Source: Phyllobacterium zundukense
GTDB taxonomy: Bacteria > Pseudomonadota > Alphaproteobacteria > Rhizobiales > Rhizobiaceae
DNA: 64,000 nt
Direction of reading: 5' to 3'
Assembly: GCF_025452195.1 (NCBI RefSeq)
Contig: NZ_CP104973.1
Coordinates: 2,215,001-2,279,000 of the forward strand
This document shows positions 41,425 to 50,938 of the stretch, in pieces. The notes under the pieces are model-generated. The model was given only the letters and a program-made list of their open reading frames with translations, ran no database searches and was not told the DNA's origin. The translations under genes and the position numbers were made by a program. Numbering within the stretch: the stretch's first letter is position 1; the number at the start of each line of letters is the position of its first letter.

Positions 41425-41454
41425 AAAAAACCCGGGCCTAAGTCCGGGTTTTTC
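41425..41454 (-). terminator. Terminator of the ompA-like gene
   Basis: Minus-strand hairpin AACCCGGACTTAGGCCCGGGTT with a T-run; lies 15 bases after the stop at 41470. It can also act in the plus direction. Confidence 0.82.
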
Positions 41455-41469
41455 GTTGGAAGGCCGGTG

Positions 41470-43521
41470 TCAGTTGCTGGCGACCGGGGCAACCAGCGGT
41501 GTGATGCGGCGAATGGCGACGCGGCGGTTCTCCTGTTCCGGGCCGTCGGCTTTGATCTTCAGATATTGCTCGCCATAGCCTTGGGTAGCCATGTTCTCAG
41601 GCGGAATATCGAAGACATTGGTCAGCGCCTGGGCCACCGATTCCGCCCGCCTGTCCGAAAGGACAAGGTTTGCCTGGTCGGACCCGACGGCGTCGGTGTG
41701 ACCCTCGATCAGGAAAGTCTCGGCGGGATTCTTCTTGAGGATTTGCGCCATTGCCTTAGCGACGCTTTCAATGTGGCTGATCTGGTCCTCGCCGACATCT
41801 GCCGAGCCGAACTGGAATGTGATTGTATCGAGATCGACGCGGCGAACCTTGTCGCGAATACGCGCCGAGCGCTTGACCTCGTCGATCGAATAGATGCGTT
41901 CGACTCGTTCCACTGGGGGCTGCTCGAAGAATTCGTACACCTCTTCCTGAGGGGCCTCTTCCGCGTCCAGTATATAGTCTCGAACCGGAATGTTGAGTGC
42001 GAGCGGCGGCAGGTCATCACCTGGATCACGCCATTCCAGACGCTCCTCACGGTCGTAGTCGGGCGTGTATGTCAGCACAACCTCGTGGCCGTCCGGCATG
42101 ACGCGTGAGCGCCTGATCACATCGCCATAGCGATTGCGGATCGTGACAATCTGGACGCCATTGTCGCGAACGATGATTTCTCTCGTGCGGTTACGAGGCA
42201 ACTCTTCGTAATACACGTCCTTCGAATCGCGTGACATACGTGGCCGGTCGGAGCTCTCGACATAGACGTTGTTGTCGATATTGACGACGGTCCGGTCTCC
42301 GAATTTCTTGACTACCTGTACATCGCCTGGACGCTCATCAGGCCTGCGCTCCCTGGTGCGGGTACCCTTTTCCGTTAGTACGGAATCGATCTTGACGGGA
42401 GCAAGCTCCTGTTGAACATCCGCATCGTTCCTTGGCGGGGCCGCTGCAGTGGCTGGCTGCTGGGCAACAGATTTTTGATCCGCAGGAGCTTCGGCTGTTT
42501 GCCCCCGCTTGGTTTTATCGGACGCCTCTCCGGCGGGAGCCCGTTTGGCGCTGTCGAGTGCTGGAGCAGCATTCTCCGGTAAAGGCGAAGCTTCCTGCTG
42601 CACGGCTTTGCCGGTGGCGGGATCGACGGGCTTGGCTTCCTTGGTGGTCGACTCTGCCGGTGTTGCCGGCGCCGCCCGCGACGGCTGTTCAGCGGTAGCG
42701 GGCGCGTCGGGTGCAGGAGCTGGCGGCGTTTCCTTTGCAGCCTTATCGGTTGCCTTCTTCGCTTCTTCGGCAGCCTTGTCGGTTTGCTTGTCCGCCGCCT
42801 TCTGGGCGCTATCGGTCTTCTTGCGGGCTTCGTCCTCGGCGGCCTTTTGCGCTTCAGCAGCCTTATCCGCTTCCCGCTCGGTCGTCTTCTTGACCTTTTC
42901 CGCCTCCTTGGCTGTTTGCTTCTCGGTCGCATTTGCGGCATCGGATTCTGCCGCTGCCTTCTTTCGCGCTTCCTCTTCTACAGCTTTTTGCTGCTTGGCG
43001 GCTTTATTGGATTCGGCTTCAGTGGCCCGTCTGGCTTTTTCGGCCTCCTGCGCCGCTTCCTTTTCGGCTGCTTTTGCAGCCTTGGCTTCTTGTGCGGCCT
43101 TCTGTTTTGCTTCTTCTTCTATCGCGTTTTGTTGCTTGGCGGCTTTGTCAGCTTCCGCATTTGCAGCGCGTTTCGCCTCTTCGGCCTTCTGTTCAGATTC
43201 TTTTTCAGAGGCCTTGGCGGCTTGATCGGCTTGGCGTTTCGCCTGCTCTTCGGCCTTCTGCTGTTCCTTCGCCGCAGCCTCCGTTTCCTCAGAGGCCCGT
43301 TTCTTTGCCTCTTCTGCCTGACGCCCGCCTTTGGGCTTTTTCAGCTCCTCGACAGGTTCTTCCGCCTGAGGCGCGGTCTCGTCCGCCTGCGCCAACATTT
43401 GTGAGGGTACATTGCTGTTCGAGGAGATGAAGGGCCGGTTGATTGGGGGCTGATCTGCCATTGCCGCCGGTGAAGAAAAGAGAATCGCCGTCGATGCAAA
43501 AAAGAGTGCTGTCCGTTTCAT
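41470..43521 (-). CDS. OmpA-family protein with a long TolA-like helical arm
   Basis: A 683-residue protein: signal peptide (1-22, ending PAAMA), a very long Ala/Lys/Glu-rich stretch (about 50-250) with recurrent EEAKxKAAxE and KAAEKEAxQEAEKA segments, a Pro/Ala-rich spacer, a middle domain, and the C-terminal OmpA-like peptidoglycan-binding domain (about 560-680; FQFGSADVGEDQ, IEGHTDAVGSDQANLVLSDRRAESV). The arm probably forms a long single helix or coiled coil spanning the periplasm. The second ATG (43521) has better spacing to CAGGG than the first (43527). Role inferred: envelope tethering. Confidence 0.85.
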   Translation of the reverse strand: MKRTALFFASTAILFSSPAAMADQPPINRPFISSNSNVPSQMLAQADETAPQAEEPVEELKKPKGGRQAEEAKKRASEETEAAAKEQQKAEEQAKRQADQAAKASEKESEQKAEEAKRAANAEADKAAKQQNAIEEEAKQKAAQEAKAAKAAEKEAAQEAEKARRATEAESNKAAKQQKAVEEEARKKAAAESDAANATEKQTAKEAEKVKKTTEREADKAAEAQKAAEDEARKKTDSAQKAADKQTDKAAEEAKKATDKAAKETPPAPAPDAPATAEQPSRAAPATPAESTTKEAKPVDPATGKAVQQEASPLPENAAPALDSAKRAPAGEASDKTKRGQTAEAPADQKSVAQQPATAAAPPRNDADVQQELAPVKIDSVLTEKGTRTRERRPDERPGDVQVVKKFGDRTVVNIDNNVYVESSDRPRMSRDSKDVYYEELPRNRTREIIVRDNGVQIVTIRNRYGDVIRRSRVMPDGHEVVLTYTPDYDREERLEWRDPGDDLPPLALNIPVRDYILDAEEAPQEEVYEFFEQPPVERVERIYSIDEVKRSARIRDKVRRVDLDTITFQFGSADVGEDQISHIESVAKAMAQILKKNPAETFLIEGHTDAVGSDQANLVLSDRRAESVAQALTNVFDIPPENMATQGYGEQYLKIKADGPEQENRRVAIRRITPLVAPVASN

Positions 43522-43737
43522 GTTCATCCCTGTCTCGCGTTTCTTATTGTTGAAACACGTCAAATGTTTGCGATCGCAACCTTGTTCCCGTTTGTGGCAA
43601 CGGTTTGTCTGGTGCGATCGTGGTTAGCAATGGACGAAGGATTGCAGGGGCAGTCTGTATCCCAAGTGAAGACGCTGTTCATCCCGCGTTCATGTTAAAA
43701 ACGTGGACGCGGGATCGCCCCGGATGTATTTGAGCGC

Positions 43738-44193
43738 ATGTCGAAAGAACCGTTCTGGAAAACCAAGACTCTGGATGAGCTGAACCGCTCGGAATGGGAG
43801 AGCCTGTGCGATGGCTGCGGGCGCTGCTGTCTACACAAGCTGGAAGACGAGGACACGGAAGAAATCTATTTCACAACAGTGGCTTGCACCTTGCTGGACG
43901 CCGGTACGTGCCAGTGTTCAGACTATATACATCGCAAGAAAAAGGTGCCCGATTGCGTATTCTTGACGCCGGAAATCGTACGGACAGTCGATTGGTTGCC
44001 GGAGACGTGTGGTTACCGTCTGATCGATGAGGGGAAGGATCTTCATTGGTGGCATCCGCTTGTTTCAGGGAACCCCGAAACAGTCCATGAAGCCGGGATC
44101 TCGGTACGGGGCAAGATCACTGCGTTCGATCACGAATTGAAAGAGGACGAAGATTATTTTGATCATATGATGCGAGAAAAATTGCCATCCTGA
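43738..44193 (+). CDS. YcgN/UPF0260 family cysteine-cluster protein
   Basis: A 151-residue protein with the conserved cysteine set of the UPF0260 (YcgN) family: [35 protein letters not shown], and PDCVFLTP. The cysteines probably bind metal. Function unknown. No clear ribosome site is seen before the ATG. Divergent from the OmpA-like gene with 216 bases between. Confidence 0.92.
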   Translation: MSKEPFWKTKTLDELNRSEWESLCDGCGRCCLHKLEDEDTEEIYFTTVACTLLDAGTCQCSDYIHRKKKVPDCVFLTPEIVRTVDWLPETCGYRLIDEGKDLHWWHPLVSGNPETVHEAGISVRGKITAFDHELKEDEDYFDHMMREKLPS

Positions 44194-44337
44194 GCGGTTT
44201 CCAAGTGAACGCTGTGTGAATGATGCGTTGAGGATTTGTTCAGATCGTCTGTGGGACAAGGGGGCCTGTCCGGTTTTCAGAATGTCTGAAAAACGCTTTC
44301 CCCCAAAACCCGGACAATCAAACAGGAGAACGCTCAT

Positions 44338-44679
44338 ATGGCTAGTCTTTCACTCAAGCTGCTTGCAGTCGGCGCTGCGATCAGCATCGGTGCCATCCTC
44401 GGCGCCAACACATCGTTCGCGGCACCAGCACTTGCTTCACCGATCGTCGTCCAGCACGGGACAACTTCCGCTCCACTTGTCGATGTCCAATATCGCTATG
44501 GCCATCGCCCATATCGCGCTTGCACCCCTGGCCAGGCTGCCAGCAAGGCGAGCCGCATGGGTATCCGCAACCCACGGGTAGTCGTTAATCGCAACGTCGT
44601 TCGTGTATCCGGATGGAGGCGGGGTCTTCGCACTGCCGTTGTGTTTGCCCGTGCGCCAGGCTGCCCGATCATCCGCTAA
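44338..44679 (+). CDS. Small secreted protein of unknown function
   Basis: A 113-residue protein with a signal peptide (1-28, ending SFA). The rest is Arg/Pro/Val-rich with two cysteines (YRACTPGQAASKASRMGI and APGCPII), which may form a disulfide. CAGGAGAACGCTC precedes the ATG. It resembles secreted rhizobial proteins with a CTPGQA-like segment; no function is known. Confidence 0.75.
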   Translation: MASLSLKLLAVGAAISIGAILGANTSFAAPALASPIVVQHGTTSAPLVDVQYRYGHRPYRACTPGQAASKASRMGIRNPRVVVNRNVVRVSGWRRGLRTAVVFARAPGCPIIR

Positions 44680-44690
44680 TAGCCCATCTC

Positions 44691-44810
44691 GAAAGTCTAC
44701 TGCAGCGGTCATCTGACGCGGTTTTCTGTGCTTCCGGTGCTCACGTACTTTATGTACGCTACGCTCCGGTTCTCGAAAACCACGCCATCTAACTCGCCGC
44801 AGCGACTTTC
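44691..44810. repeat. Palindromic intergenic repeat, copy 2
   Basis: A 120-base imperfect palindrome: the outer arms gaaagtc ... gactttc pair, and the core cacgtacttta-tgtacgct with ccggtgct/ctccggttctcgaaaacc closely matches copy 1 at 6676-6800. Such elements are dispersed in rhizobial intergenic DNA. Confidence 0.65.
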
Positions 44811-44843
44811 CAAACGGACTCTAAGCCATTTACCACAAGAAGC

Positions 44844-44872
44844 AAAAAGGGTGCCGACTGGCACCCTTTTTT
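44844..44872. terminator. Bidirectional terminator
   Basis: aaagggtgcc-gact-ggcacccttt with A- and T-runs; lies between the secreted-protein gene and the convergent SIMPL gene. Confidence 0.85.
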
Positions 44873-44893
44873 CATTTCCAAGAATTGATCAGG

Positions 44894-45625
44894 TCAATTC
44901 TTCAATTCAAACGTGACGTTGACATTCACATTGTAGGTGTTTTCGCCCGCAGCTACAGGAACTGAATCCGCGGGTGCGGCCGCCATCATCTTGGCTTGGC
45001 CCATCGGCATCGGGCGAGGGCTGTAGGACTGCTCGCTGATCTCAAGCACTTTGCCGAGACCAACACCTGCAGCTTCCGTCAGGGTCTTCGCTTTGGCCAA
45101 TGCATTTGCAACGGCGTTCTTGCGGGCTTCTTCGACAATTGCCTCGGGTTTGTCATTGGTGAAGGTGAGGTTGCCGCCCTGATTGACGCCAAGCGTCACG
45201 GACTGATCGAGAATATCGCCAACCTTCTTCAGATCACGCACGCGTACAGTCAATGAGTTGGAAACAGCGTAGCCGACAATCTTCGGTGCTTCCGGCGGTT
45301 GTGTATTATCCTTGTTGTCAGGGTAGACATAACGAGGCTCGATATTGAAGCCTGACGTCTGCAGGTCGCGTTCGGCGATGCCTGCCTTCTTCATTGCGTC
45401 GAGTACCTTGGCCATGGCTTCATTGTTAGCCGTCAGCGCTTCGCGCGCGGTGGGCTTCTCCTGCAGCACCACCATTGAAACAATGGCCATGTCCGGCGCT
45501 GATGCCGCTTGGCCCTCGCCAGTCACGACAATGCGTGGACGCGGTGTTTCGTCGGCCAATGCGGCGAACGGCACTGCCATCATTGCGGTTGTCGCAAAGG
45601 CCAGGCTTACAAATTTCGATGTCAT
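44894..45625 (-). CDS. SIMPL-domain (BP26/Omp28-like) periplasmic protein
   Basis: A 243-residue secreted protein: signal peptide (1-24, AALA), then one SIMPL/DUF541 domain with [20 protein letters not shown] and the repeated [19 protein letters not shown] segment. Brucella BP26 (Omp28), a strong immunogen that forms channel-like rings, belongs here. A terminator follows the stop. No operon partner. Confidence 0.88.
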   Translation of the reverse strand: MTSKFVSLAFATTAMMAVPFAALADETPRPRIVVTGEGQAASAPDMAIVSMVVLQEKPTAREALTANNEAMAKVLDAMKKAGIAERDLQTSGFNIEPRYVYPDNKDNTQPPEAPKIVGYAVSNSLTVRVRDLKKVGDILDQSVTLGVNQGGNLTFTNDKPEAIVEEARKNAVANALAKAKTLTEAAGVGLGKVLEISEQSYSPRPMPMGQAKMMAAAPADSVPVAAGENTYNVNVNVTFELKN

Positions 45626-45771
45626 GGATATCTCCCCAAGTGACGTGGAGCTGTTGCGTCGCAGGTGATTATGGGTGGATTAGGGCAAAAGGCAAAACAT
45701 TCGAAGACCTACGCATTTTATGCATCCAAACAGTTTCTGAGACGTTTCCTTTGCAACTAAAGGAGCATGAC

Positions 45772-46065
45772 ATGTCTGGTAAAGAACCCAAGAACAGCCC
45801 TGAACGCATTGAGCCCCGGGAACCGGCATCGACTGTGCCCATCGAAACACCGGACTTGGATGATATCGGAACCGGCGAAGCGGAGATGCAAGCCGACGAT
45901 GAGCTTGCCATTCTGGGTGAACGGCAGGTCGAACCGGATGATGCAGGTCTCTCGGAGGAAGACGACGATAATCCATACCAGGAAAGCGACGAGGCTCTGC
46001 CCGATGATGACGAGGAGGCAGAGATTTCGCGTGATCCGGAACGGGAAGGGCATCGCTTCGAGTGA
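45772..46065 (+). CDS. Small acidic protein of unknown function
   Basis: A 97-residue, very acidic protein (long Asp/Glu runs such as LSEEDDDNPYQESDE and PDDDEEAEIS) with no predicted fold. AAAGGAGC lies 7 bases before the ATG. Likely disordered and cytoplasmic. It resembles small acidic proteins annotated only as hypothetical in Rhizobiales. Confidence 0.7.
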   Translation: MSGKEPKNSPERIEPREPASTVPIETPDLDDIGTGEAEMQADDELAILGERQVEPDDAGLSEEDDDNPYQESDEALPDDDEEAEISRDPEREGHRFE

Positions 46066-46137
46066 ACGGTGCTCGCGGGGGTCGAATCCGCCTGCGGTAT
46101 TCCTCGGGCTATTCTGCACATAGGTCTTGACTAAAAT

Positions 46138-46153
46138 ACAAATGTTCAATATT
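46138..46153. promoter_or_regulatory. Shared 16-base motif, copy 1 (upstream of the SAF gene)
   Basis: acaaatgttcaatatt, 60 bases before the ATG at 46213 and just after a -35-like TTGACT (46127-46132). It matches the motif at 51660-51675 at 15 of 16 positions. A binding site of the SorC-type regulator is the obvious guess. Confidence 0.5.
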
Positions 46154-46212
46154 CGATGTCTTGATTGACCAGCCTCGAAGTCCCCATCAGAGGCTGGCAC
46201 AGGGAGGCATTG

Positions 46213-47532
46213 ATGGCTACGAATGTTGCATTGACGGGATTGGCGCGGGACATGCAGGCGCGGGCGGAAACGGGCCGTCCGATCCGCATCGGCCTGATCG
46301 GTTCGGGCGAGATGGGCACCGATATCGTCACGCGTGTGGCGCATATGCCCGGCATCGAGATCGGGGCGATTTCCGAACTGAACATGGCCAATGCCCTGAA
46401 GGCCGTCGACATCGCCTACCAGGAACAGGGCCATTCGCGCGAGGTGTCGAATGCGTCGGCGCTGACGGAAGCGATGGAGGCCGGCAAGATCGCCGTCACC
46501 GATGATGCCGGTCTGATCCTTGCGAACGATCTGATCGATGTGGTCATCGATGCGACCGGGGTGCCGGCGGTCGGGGCCGAGATCGGCCTGAAGGCAATGG
46601 AGCACGGCAAACATCTCGTCATGATGAATGTCGAGGCGGACGTGACCATCGGCGCGTACCTCAAGAGCGAGGCCGACCGGCTCGGCGTCACCTATTCGCT
46701 GGGTGCCGGCGATGAGCCGTCCTCATGCATGGAACTGATCGAATTCGTCTCGGCCATGGGCCATCCGATCGTCGCCGCCGGCAAGGGCAAGAACAACCCG
46801 CTCAACATCGATGCCATACCCGACGATTACGAGGAAGAAGCCAGGCGCCGCCACATGAATGTGCGCATGCTGGTCGAGTTCGTCGACGGCTCGAAGACCA
46901 TGGTGGAGATGGCGGCGATCGCCAATGCCACCGGGCTCGTCCCCGACAAGCCGGGCATGCATGGTCCGGCGGCAACGCTCGACCAGCTGTCGAAGGTGCT
47001 GGTGCCGGAAAAAGACGGCGGCGTGCTCTCAAGGGTCGGTGTCGTCGACTATTCGATCGGCAAGGGCGTGGCGCCGGGCGTCTTCGTCGTCGCCGACATG
47101 TCGCATCCGCGCATCTCGGAGCGCATGGAGGACCTGAAGATGGGCAAGGGTCCGTATTTCACGTTCCATCGGCCCTATCACCTGACCTCGCTCGAGGTGC
47201 CGCTGACCTGCGCCCGCGTCGTGCTCTACGGCAAGGCCGACATGGTGCCGCTGGCCAAACCGGTTGCCGAGGTCTGTGCCGTCGCCAAGAAGGACCTGAA
47301 ACCCGGCGACCGGCTCGATGCGATTGGCGAATATTGCTACCGCGCCTGGATCATGACCGCTGAAGAAGCACGAAGCGCCGGGGCCATCCCCTGCGGCCTC
47401 TTGCAGGGCGGCAGCGTCACCCACCCGATCAAGAAGGGTGAACTCATCACCAGCGCCAATGCCGCCCCCGCGCAAGGCTCCAAGATCGTCGAACTCAGGG
47501 CCCGCCAGGACAGGCTGGTTTATGGGGCGTAA
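46213..47532 (+). CDS. SAF-domain, homoserine-dehydrogenase-like NAD(P) oxidoreductase
   Basis: A 439-residue protein with an N-terminal NAD(P)-binding domain like homoserine dehydrogenase (RIGLIGSGEMGTDIVTRVAH at about 24, then VIDATGVPAVGAEIG) and a C-terminal SAF domain (about 345-425) of the kind found in sugar-acid dehydratases. AGGGAGG is the ribosome site. It opens the E1/E2/PTS gene set. Its coding sequence looks richer in G/C at third positions than its neighbours, a hint of transfer. The reaction is unknown; oxidation or isomerisation of a sugar or sugar acid is plausible. Confidence 0.85.
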   Translation: MATNVALTGLARDMQARAETGRPIRIGLIGSGEMGTDIVTRVAHMPGIEIGAISELNMANALKAVDIAYQEQGHSREVSNASALTEAMEAGKIAVTDDAGLILANDLIDVVIDATGVPAVGAEIGLKAMEHGKHLVMMNVEADVTIGAYLKSEADRLGVTYSLGAGDEPSSCMELIEFVSAMGHPIVAAGKGKNNPLNIDAIPDDYEEEARRRHMNVRMLVEFVDGSKTMVEMAAIANATGLVPDKPGMHGPAATLDQLSKVLVPEKDGGVLSRVGVVDYSIGKGVAPGVFVVADMSHPRISERMEDLKMGKGPYFTFHRPYHLTSLEVPLTCARVVLYGKADMVPLAKPVAEVCAVAKKDLKPGDRLDAIGEYCYRAWIMTAEEARSAGAIPCGLLQGGSVTHPIKKGELITSANAAPAQGSKIVELRARQDRLVYGA

Positions 47533-47572
47533 GCCTCGAAAGCGTCTCTAAAATCAGACAGGGAGTGCCGAT

Positions 47573-48611
47573 ATGGCATCCGCCAGAAATTCAAGCGCCA
47601 AGCGCCATGACGATGGTAGCAACCTTCCCTTCGCATTTCGGCATTATCCGCCGGAGCAGCTGAAGGAAGCACTGCGCAAGATGTATCTGATACGTCGCTT
47701 CGAAGAGGGCGCAGAGGAGTCGTATACGCGCGGTCTTATCCACGGCACCATGCACCTCTCCATCGGTCAGGAAGCGAGTGCGGTCGGCATTTCGATGCCG
47801 CTCGCCGAAGATGACATGATCACCTCGACGCATCGCGGTCATGGTCACTGCATCGCCAAGGGTGCGGAAGTCTCGAAAATGTTCGCCGAATTTTTCGGCA
47901 AGGAAACCGGTTACTGCAAGGGCCGTGGCGGCTCCATGCATATCGCCGACGTCTCCAAGGGCAATCTCGGGGCGAACGGCATCGTCGGGGGCGGTATCCC
48001 CATTGCGGTTGGCGCTGCTCTGTCCGCAAAGAAGCAGAAGAACGGCAAGGTCGTCATCTCCTATTTCGGCGATGGCGCCAACAATGAGGGCGCGTTTCAC
48101 GAAGCGCTCAACATGGCTTCAATCTGGAAGCTGCCGGTGGTCTTCGTCTGCGAGAACAACGGCTATGGCATGTCCACTTCAACCAAGCGTTCAACGGCTG
48201 TTGCCAACGTTGCTGATCGCGCGGTCGCCTACAACATGCCGGGCGTTGTCGTCGATGGTAACAATCTCTCCGATGTCGCCGAAGCCTCACACGATGCGGT
48301 GGAGCGGGCGCGTCGGGGTGAGGGACCAACCCTCATCGAGTGCAAGACCTATCGTCATCGCGGTCATTCGAAGAGCGACCGCAACCGCTACCGGACAAAA
48401 GAGGAGATCGAGGACTGGATCAGCAATCGCGATCCGATCCATCTGTTCGAAGATCAGCTGAAGGAATTCGGTTTCGTAACTGACGCCGACATTGCGGCGA
48501 TCTCGCGCGGATGCCGAGAAAGAGATCGCAAACGCCATCGAATTCGCCAGGAACAGCCCATCGCCTACCCTCGATAACCTGACACGCGACGTTTACACGG
48601 TTGAAATTTGA
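47573..48611 (+). CDS. acoA: Acetoin/pyruvate dehydrogenase-type E1 alpha subunit, frameshifted near the 3' end
   Basis: A ThDP-dependent E1alpha: [40 protein letters not shown] and the ThDP motif [15 protein letters not shown]. After VTDADIAAI (about 48504) the frame breaks. Removing one base near 48503-48505 restores [20 protein letters not shown] and a C-terminus VYTVEI ending at TGA 48609-48611, 345 residues in all, with the E1beta ATG overlapping that stop (TGATG). As read, the frame stops at 48577 with a foreign tail. It closely resembles acetoin dehydrogenase AcoA; an acetoin-like 2-hydroxyketone or a 2-oxoacid is the substrate class. Confidence 0.85.
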
Positions 48612-49609
48612 TGGACGAGATAATCCGCGAACTGAGCTATTCGCAGGCAATCCAGGAAGCCATGGCCATTGCCATGGAGGCCGATGACCGCGTGTTTCTG
48701 ATGGGCGAGGATATCGGCGTCTACGGCGGCGCTTTTCAGGTGACCGGTGACCTCGTGCATCGTTTCGGTGAAGACCGGGTGATGGATACGCCCATCTCCG
48801 AGCTTGGCGGTGCGGGCGTTGCCGTCGGTGCGGCCTTGACCGGAATGCGGCCGATCTTCGAATTCCAGTTTTCGGATTTCGCCGCGCTGGCGATGGAACA
48901 GATCGTCAATCAGGCGGCGAAGATTCGCTATATGCTCGGCGGCGCTGTCTCGGTGCCTCTGGTGATGCGTTTTCCCGCCGGCTCCGGTACAGGGGCAGCG
49001 GCGCAACACAGCCAAAGCCTTGAAGCGTGGTTCGGTCACGTACCTGGCCTGAAGGTTATCCAGCCGTCGACACCGTATGATGCCAAGGGCATGCTGCTCG
49101 CGGCTATCGAAGACCCGGATCCCGTCATGATTTTCGAGCACAAGCTGCTCTACAAGATGAAGGGTCACGTTCCGGAAGGGCATTATACCGTGCCGATAGG
49201 CAAGGCTGCTGTCGTACGCGAAGGAACTGACCTGACCATCGTTGCTTCGGCCATCATGGTTCACAAGGCACTGGAAGCGGCGCGTGAGCTCGAGAATGAA
49301 GGCATCAATGTCGAGGTCGTCGATTTGCGCACCGTACGTCCGATGGACAAGGAAACCATTATCGCCAGTGTCAAAAAGACGTCGAAGCTGATGTGCGTTT
49401 ATGAAGGCGTGAAGACGCTCGGCATCGGGGCGGAAGTCAGCGCGATGATCGCCGAAAGCGAGGCCTTTGACTATCTCGATGCGCCTATCGTGCGCCTTGG
49501 TGGTGCGGAAACGCCTATTCCCTATAATCCGGAGCTAGAGAAGGCCACGGTGCCGCAAGTGCCTGGTATCCTGAAGAGTGCTCGCGATCTCGTTAAAGGG
49601 ATACGTTAA
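48611..49609 (+). CDS. acoB: Acetoin/pyruvate dehydrogenase-type E1 beta subunit
   Basis: A 332-residue transketolase-like E1beta subunit. Landmarks are [38 protein letters not shown], the [20 protein letters not shown]hDP-side loop, and the C-terminal [15 protein letters not shown] domain. The ATG at 48611 overlaps the upstream stop of the corrected E1alpha frame; a TTG one codon earlier is possible but unnecessary. It pairs with E1alpha and the lipoyl protein downstream (3-base gap). Confidence 0.93.
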   Translation: MDEIIRELSYSQAIQEAMAIAMEADDRVFLMGEDIGVYGGAFQVTGDLVHRFGEDRVMDTPISELGGAGVAVGAALTGMRPIFEFQFSDFAALAMEQIVNQAAKIRYMLGGAVSVPLVMRFPAGSGTGAAAQHSQSLEAWFGHVPGLKVIQPSTPYDAKGMLLAAIEDPDPVMIFEHKLLYKMKGHVPEGHYTVPIGKAAVVREGTDLTIVASAIMVHKALEAARELENEGINVEVVDLRTVRPMDKETIIASVKKTSKLMCVYEGVKTLGIGAEVSAMIAESEAFDYLDAPIVRLGGAETPIPYNPELEKATVPQVPGILKSARDLVKGIR

Positions 49610-49612
49610 GCC

Positions 49613-50938
49613 ATGCCCGTCGAGGTCATCCTTCCCAAGGTCGACATGGATATGGAAAGCGGCCAGATTTCGCGCTGGTACGCCAAGGATGGCGAAGCTG
49701 TCACCAAAGGGCAGGTGCTGTTCGAAATCGAGACTGACAAGGCCGCCATGGAAGTGGACGCGCCGTCTTCGGGCATTTTACGCAATGTCACGGCGGCGGA
49801 GGGGACGACAGTTCCTGTCGGCCAGGCTGTAGCGTGGATATTTGCCGAAGGTGAGGCTTTCACGGCTGTGGCACCAACAAATATTGCAGATGCACCGGCA
49901 GTAGTTGCGCCAGAGGCAAAGCCTGCGGCGGAATCAAAAGAAACCCCGCCTGCAACGACGGTAACGATCGCCGGTAAAGCCGACGGAGTTCGTGCAACGC
50001 CGCTTGCCCGGCGGGTTGCCAAGGAAGCCGGCATTGATCTGACATCGGTTTCAGGCTCGGGACCTAAGGGACGCATCCAGAAGAAAGATGTCGAAATTGC
50101 CACCCCGCAGGGTGCGGCGGCCACGAAGCCAGTTGTACAGGTTCGCGAACCTGCCGTTCAAGCCGGTGCTCCGCTTCATGCGGCATGGCTGCGTGAAGGC
50201 AAGAACTCGGAGCTTGCACCGCTTGTCCTGATCCATGGGTTCGGCTCCGATCTCAACAGCTGGAGACCGATGCTGGGCGGTGGAACGCTGGACAATCCGA
50301 TCCTTGCCATCGATCTGCCCGGTCATGGTGCTTCGCCGCACACCGTTCCAGATGACCTGCATGCGATTGCCGAACTGGTTGAGCAAACCGTTGCTGCCTG
50401 TCACTCTGGACCAATAATCCTGGTGGCACATTCGTTTGGCGGCGCGGTTGCGACCGAAGTGGCTGCCCGCAGCCATCTCGACATTCGTGCGCTGGTTCTG
50501 ATGGCATCAGCCGGGCTTGGACCTGAAATCAATGGTGCGTTTCTGTCGGGGTTCGTCCGCGCCCGTACCGAGCCGAGCCTCGTTGCGTGGATGAAGCAGC
50601 TGGTGCAGGATGAAAGTCTTTTGACCAAGCCATTTATCAGCGCAACGCTGGCTCAATCGCAGAACGTGGCTTTGCGCGACGCTCAGCAGCTCGTTGCCGA
50701 CCGTTTTTTCGCTGACGGAACGCAGGTCATCGATGTCAGGTCGACCCTTGCCAACTTGACCATTCCGGTCCGTGTGATTTTCGGAGCAGCCGATCGGGTG
50801 ATCCCGGCGACACATGCCGCCGGGCTGCCGGGCGAAATCGCTGTGCATCTCTTTGCCGGGACCGGACATATGCCGCAGCTGGAACAGCGAGAAAAGATCA
50901 TGCGGATACTGGCAGAGATCAGCCGTTCGGTAGCGTAG
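49613..50938 (+). CDS. acoC: AcoC-like E2 hybrid: lipoyl domain + E3-binding domain + alpha/beta hydrolase
   Basis: A 441-residue fusion. Residues 1-78 are a lipoyl domain (IETDKAAMEV, lipoyl Lys43). Residues 124-160 are the peripheral-subunit (E3) binding domain (VRATPLARRVAKEAGIDLTS). Residues ~175-441 are an alpha/beta hydrolase (LVLIHGFGSDLNSW; nucleophile elbow VAHSFGG, Ser274; DLPGHG; GTGHMPQLEQ with His). The usual CoA acyltransferase catalytic domain is replaced by the hydrolase, as in acetoin-dehydrogenase AcoC. The E3 partner must come from elsewhere. The 3' end overlaps the convergent gene by 20 bases. Confidence 0.9.
   Translation: MPVEVILPKVDMDMESGQISRWYAKDGEAVTKGQVLFEIETDKAAMEVDAPSSGILRNVTAAEGTTVPVGQAVAWIFAEGEAFTAVAPTNIADAPAVVAPEAKPAAESKETPPATTVTIAGKADGVRATPLARRVAKEAGIDLTSVSGSGPKGRIQKKDVEIATPQGAAATKPVVQVREPAVQAGAPLHAAWLREGKNSELAPLVLIHGFGSDLNSWRPMLGGGTLDNPILAIDLPGHGASPHTVPDDLHAIAELVEQTVAACHSGPIILVAHSFGGAVATEVAARSHLDIRALVLMASAGLGPEINGAFLSGFVRARTEPSLVAWMKQLVQDESLLTKPFISATLAQSQNVALRDAQQLVADRFFADGTQVIDVRSTLANLTIPVRVIFGAADRVIPATHAAGLPGEIAVHLFAGTGHMPQLEQREKIMRILAEISRSVA

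Noticed and set aside
42509..43404. Long hydrophobic-looking frames antisense to the OmpA-like gene
   Set aside because: They come from reading the complement of Ala/Lys/Glu-rich codons; the sense protein has a signal peptide and an OmpA domain.
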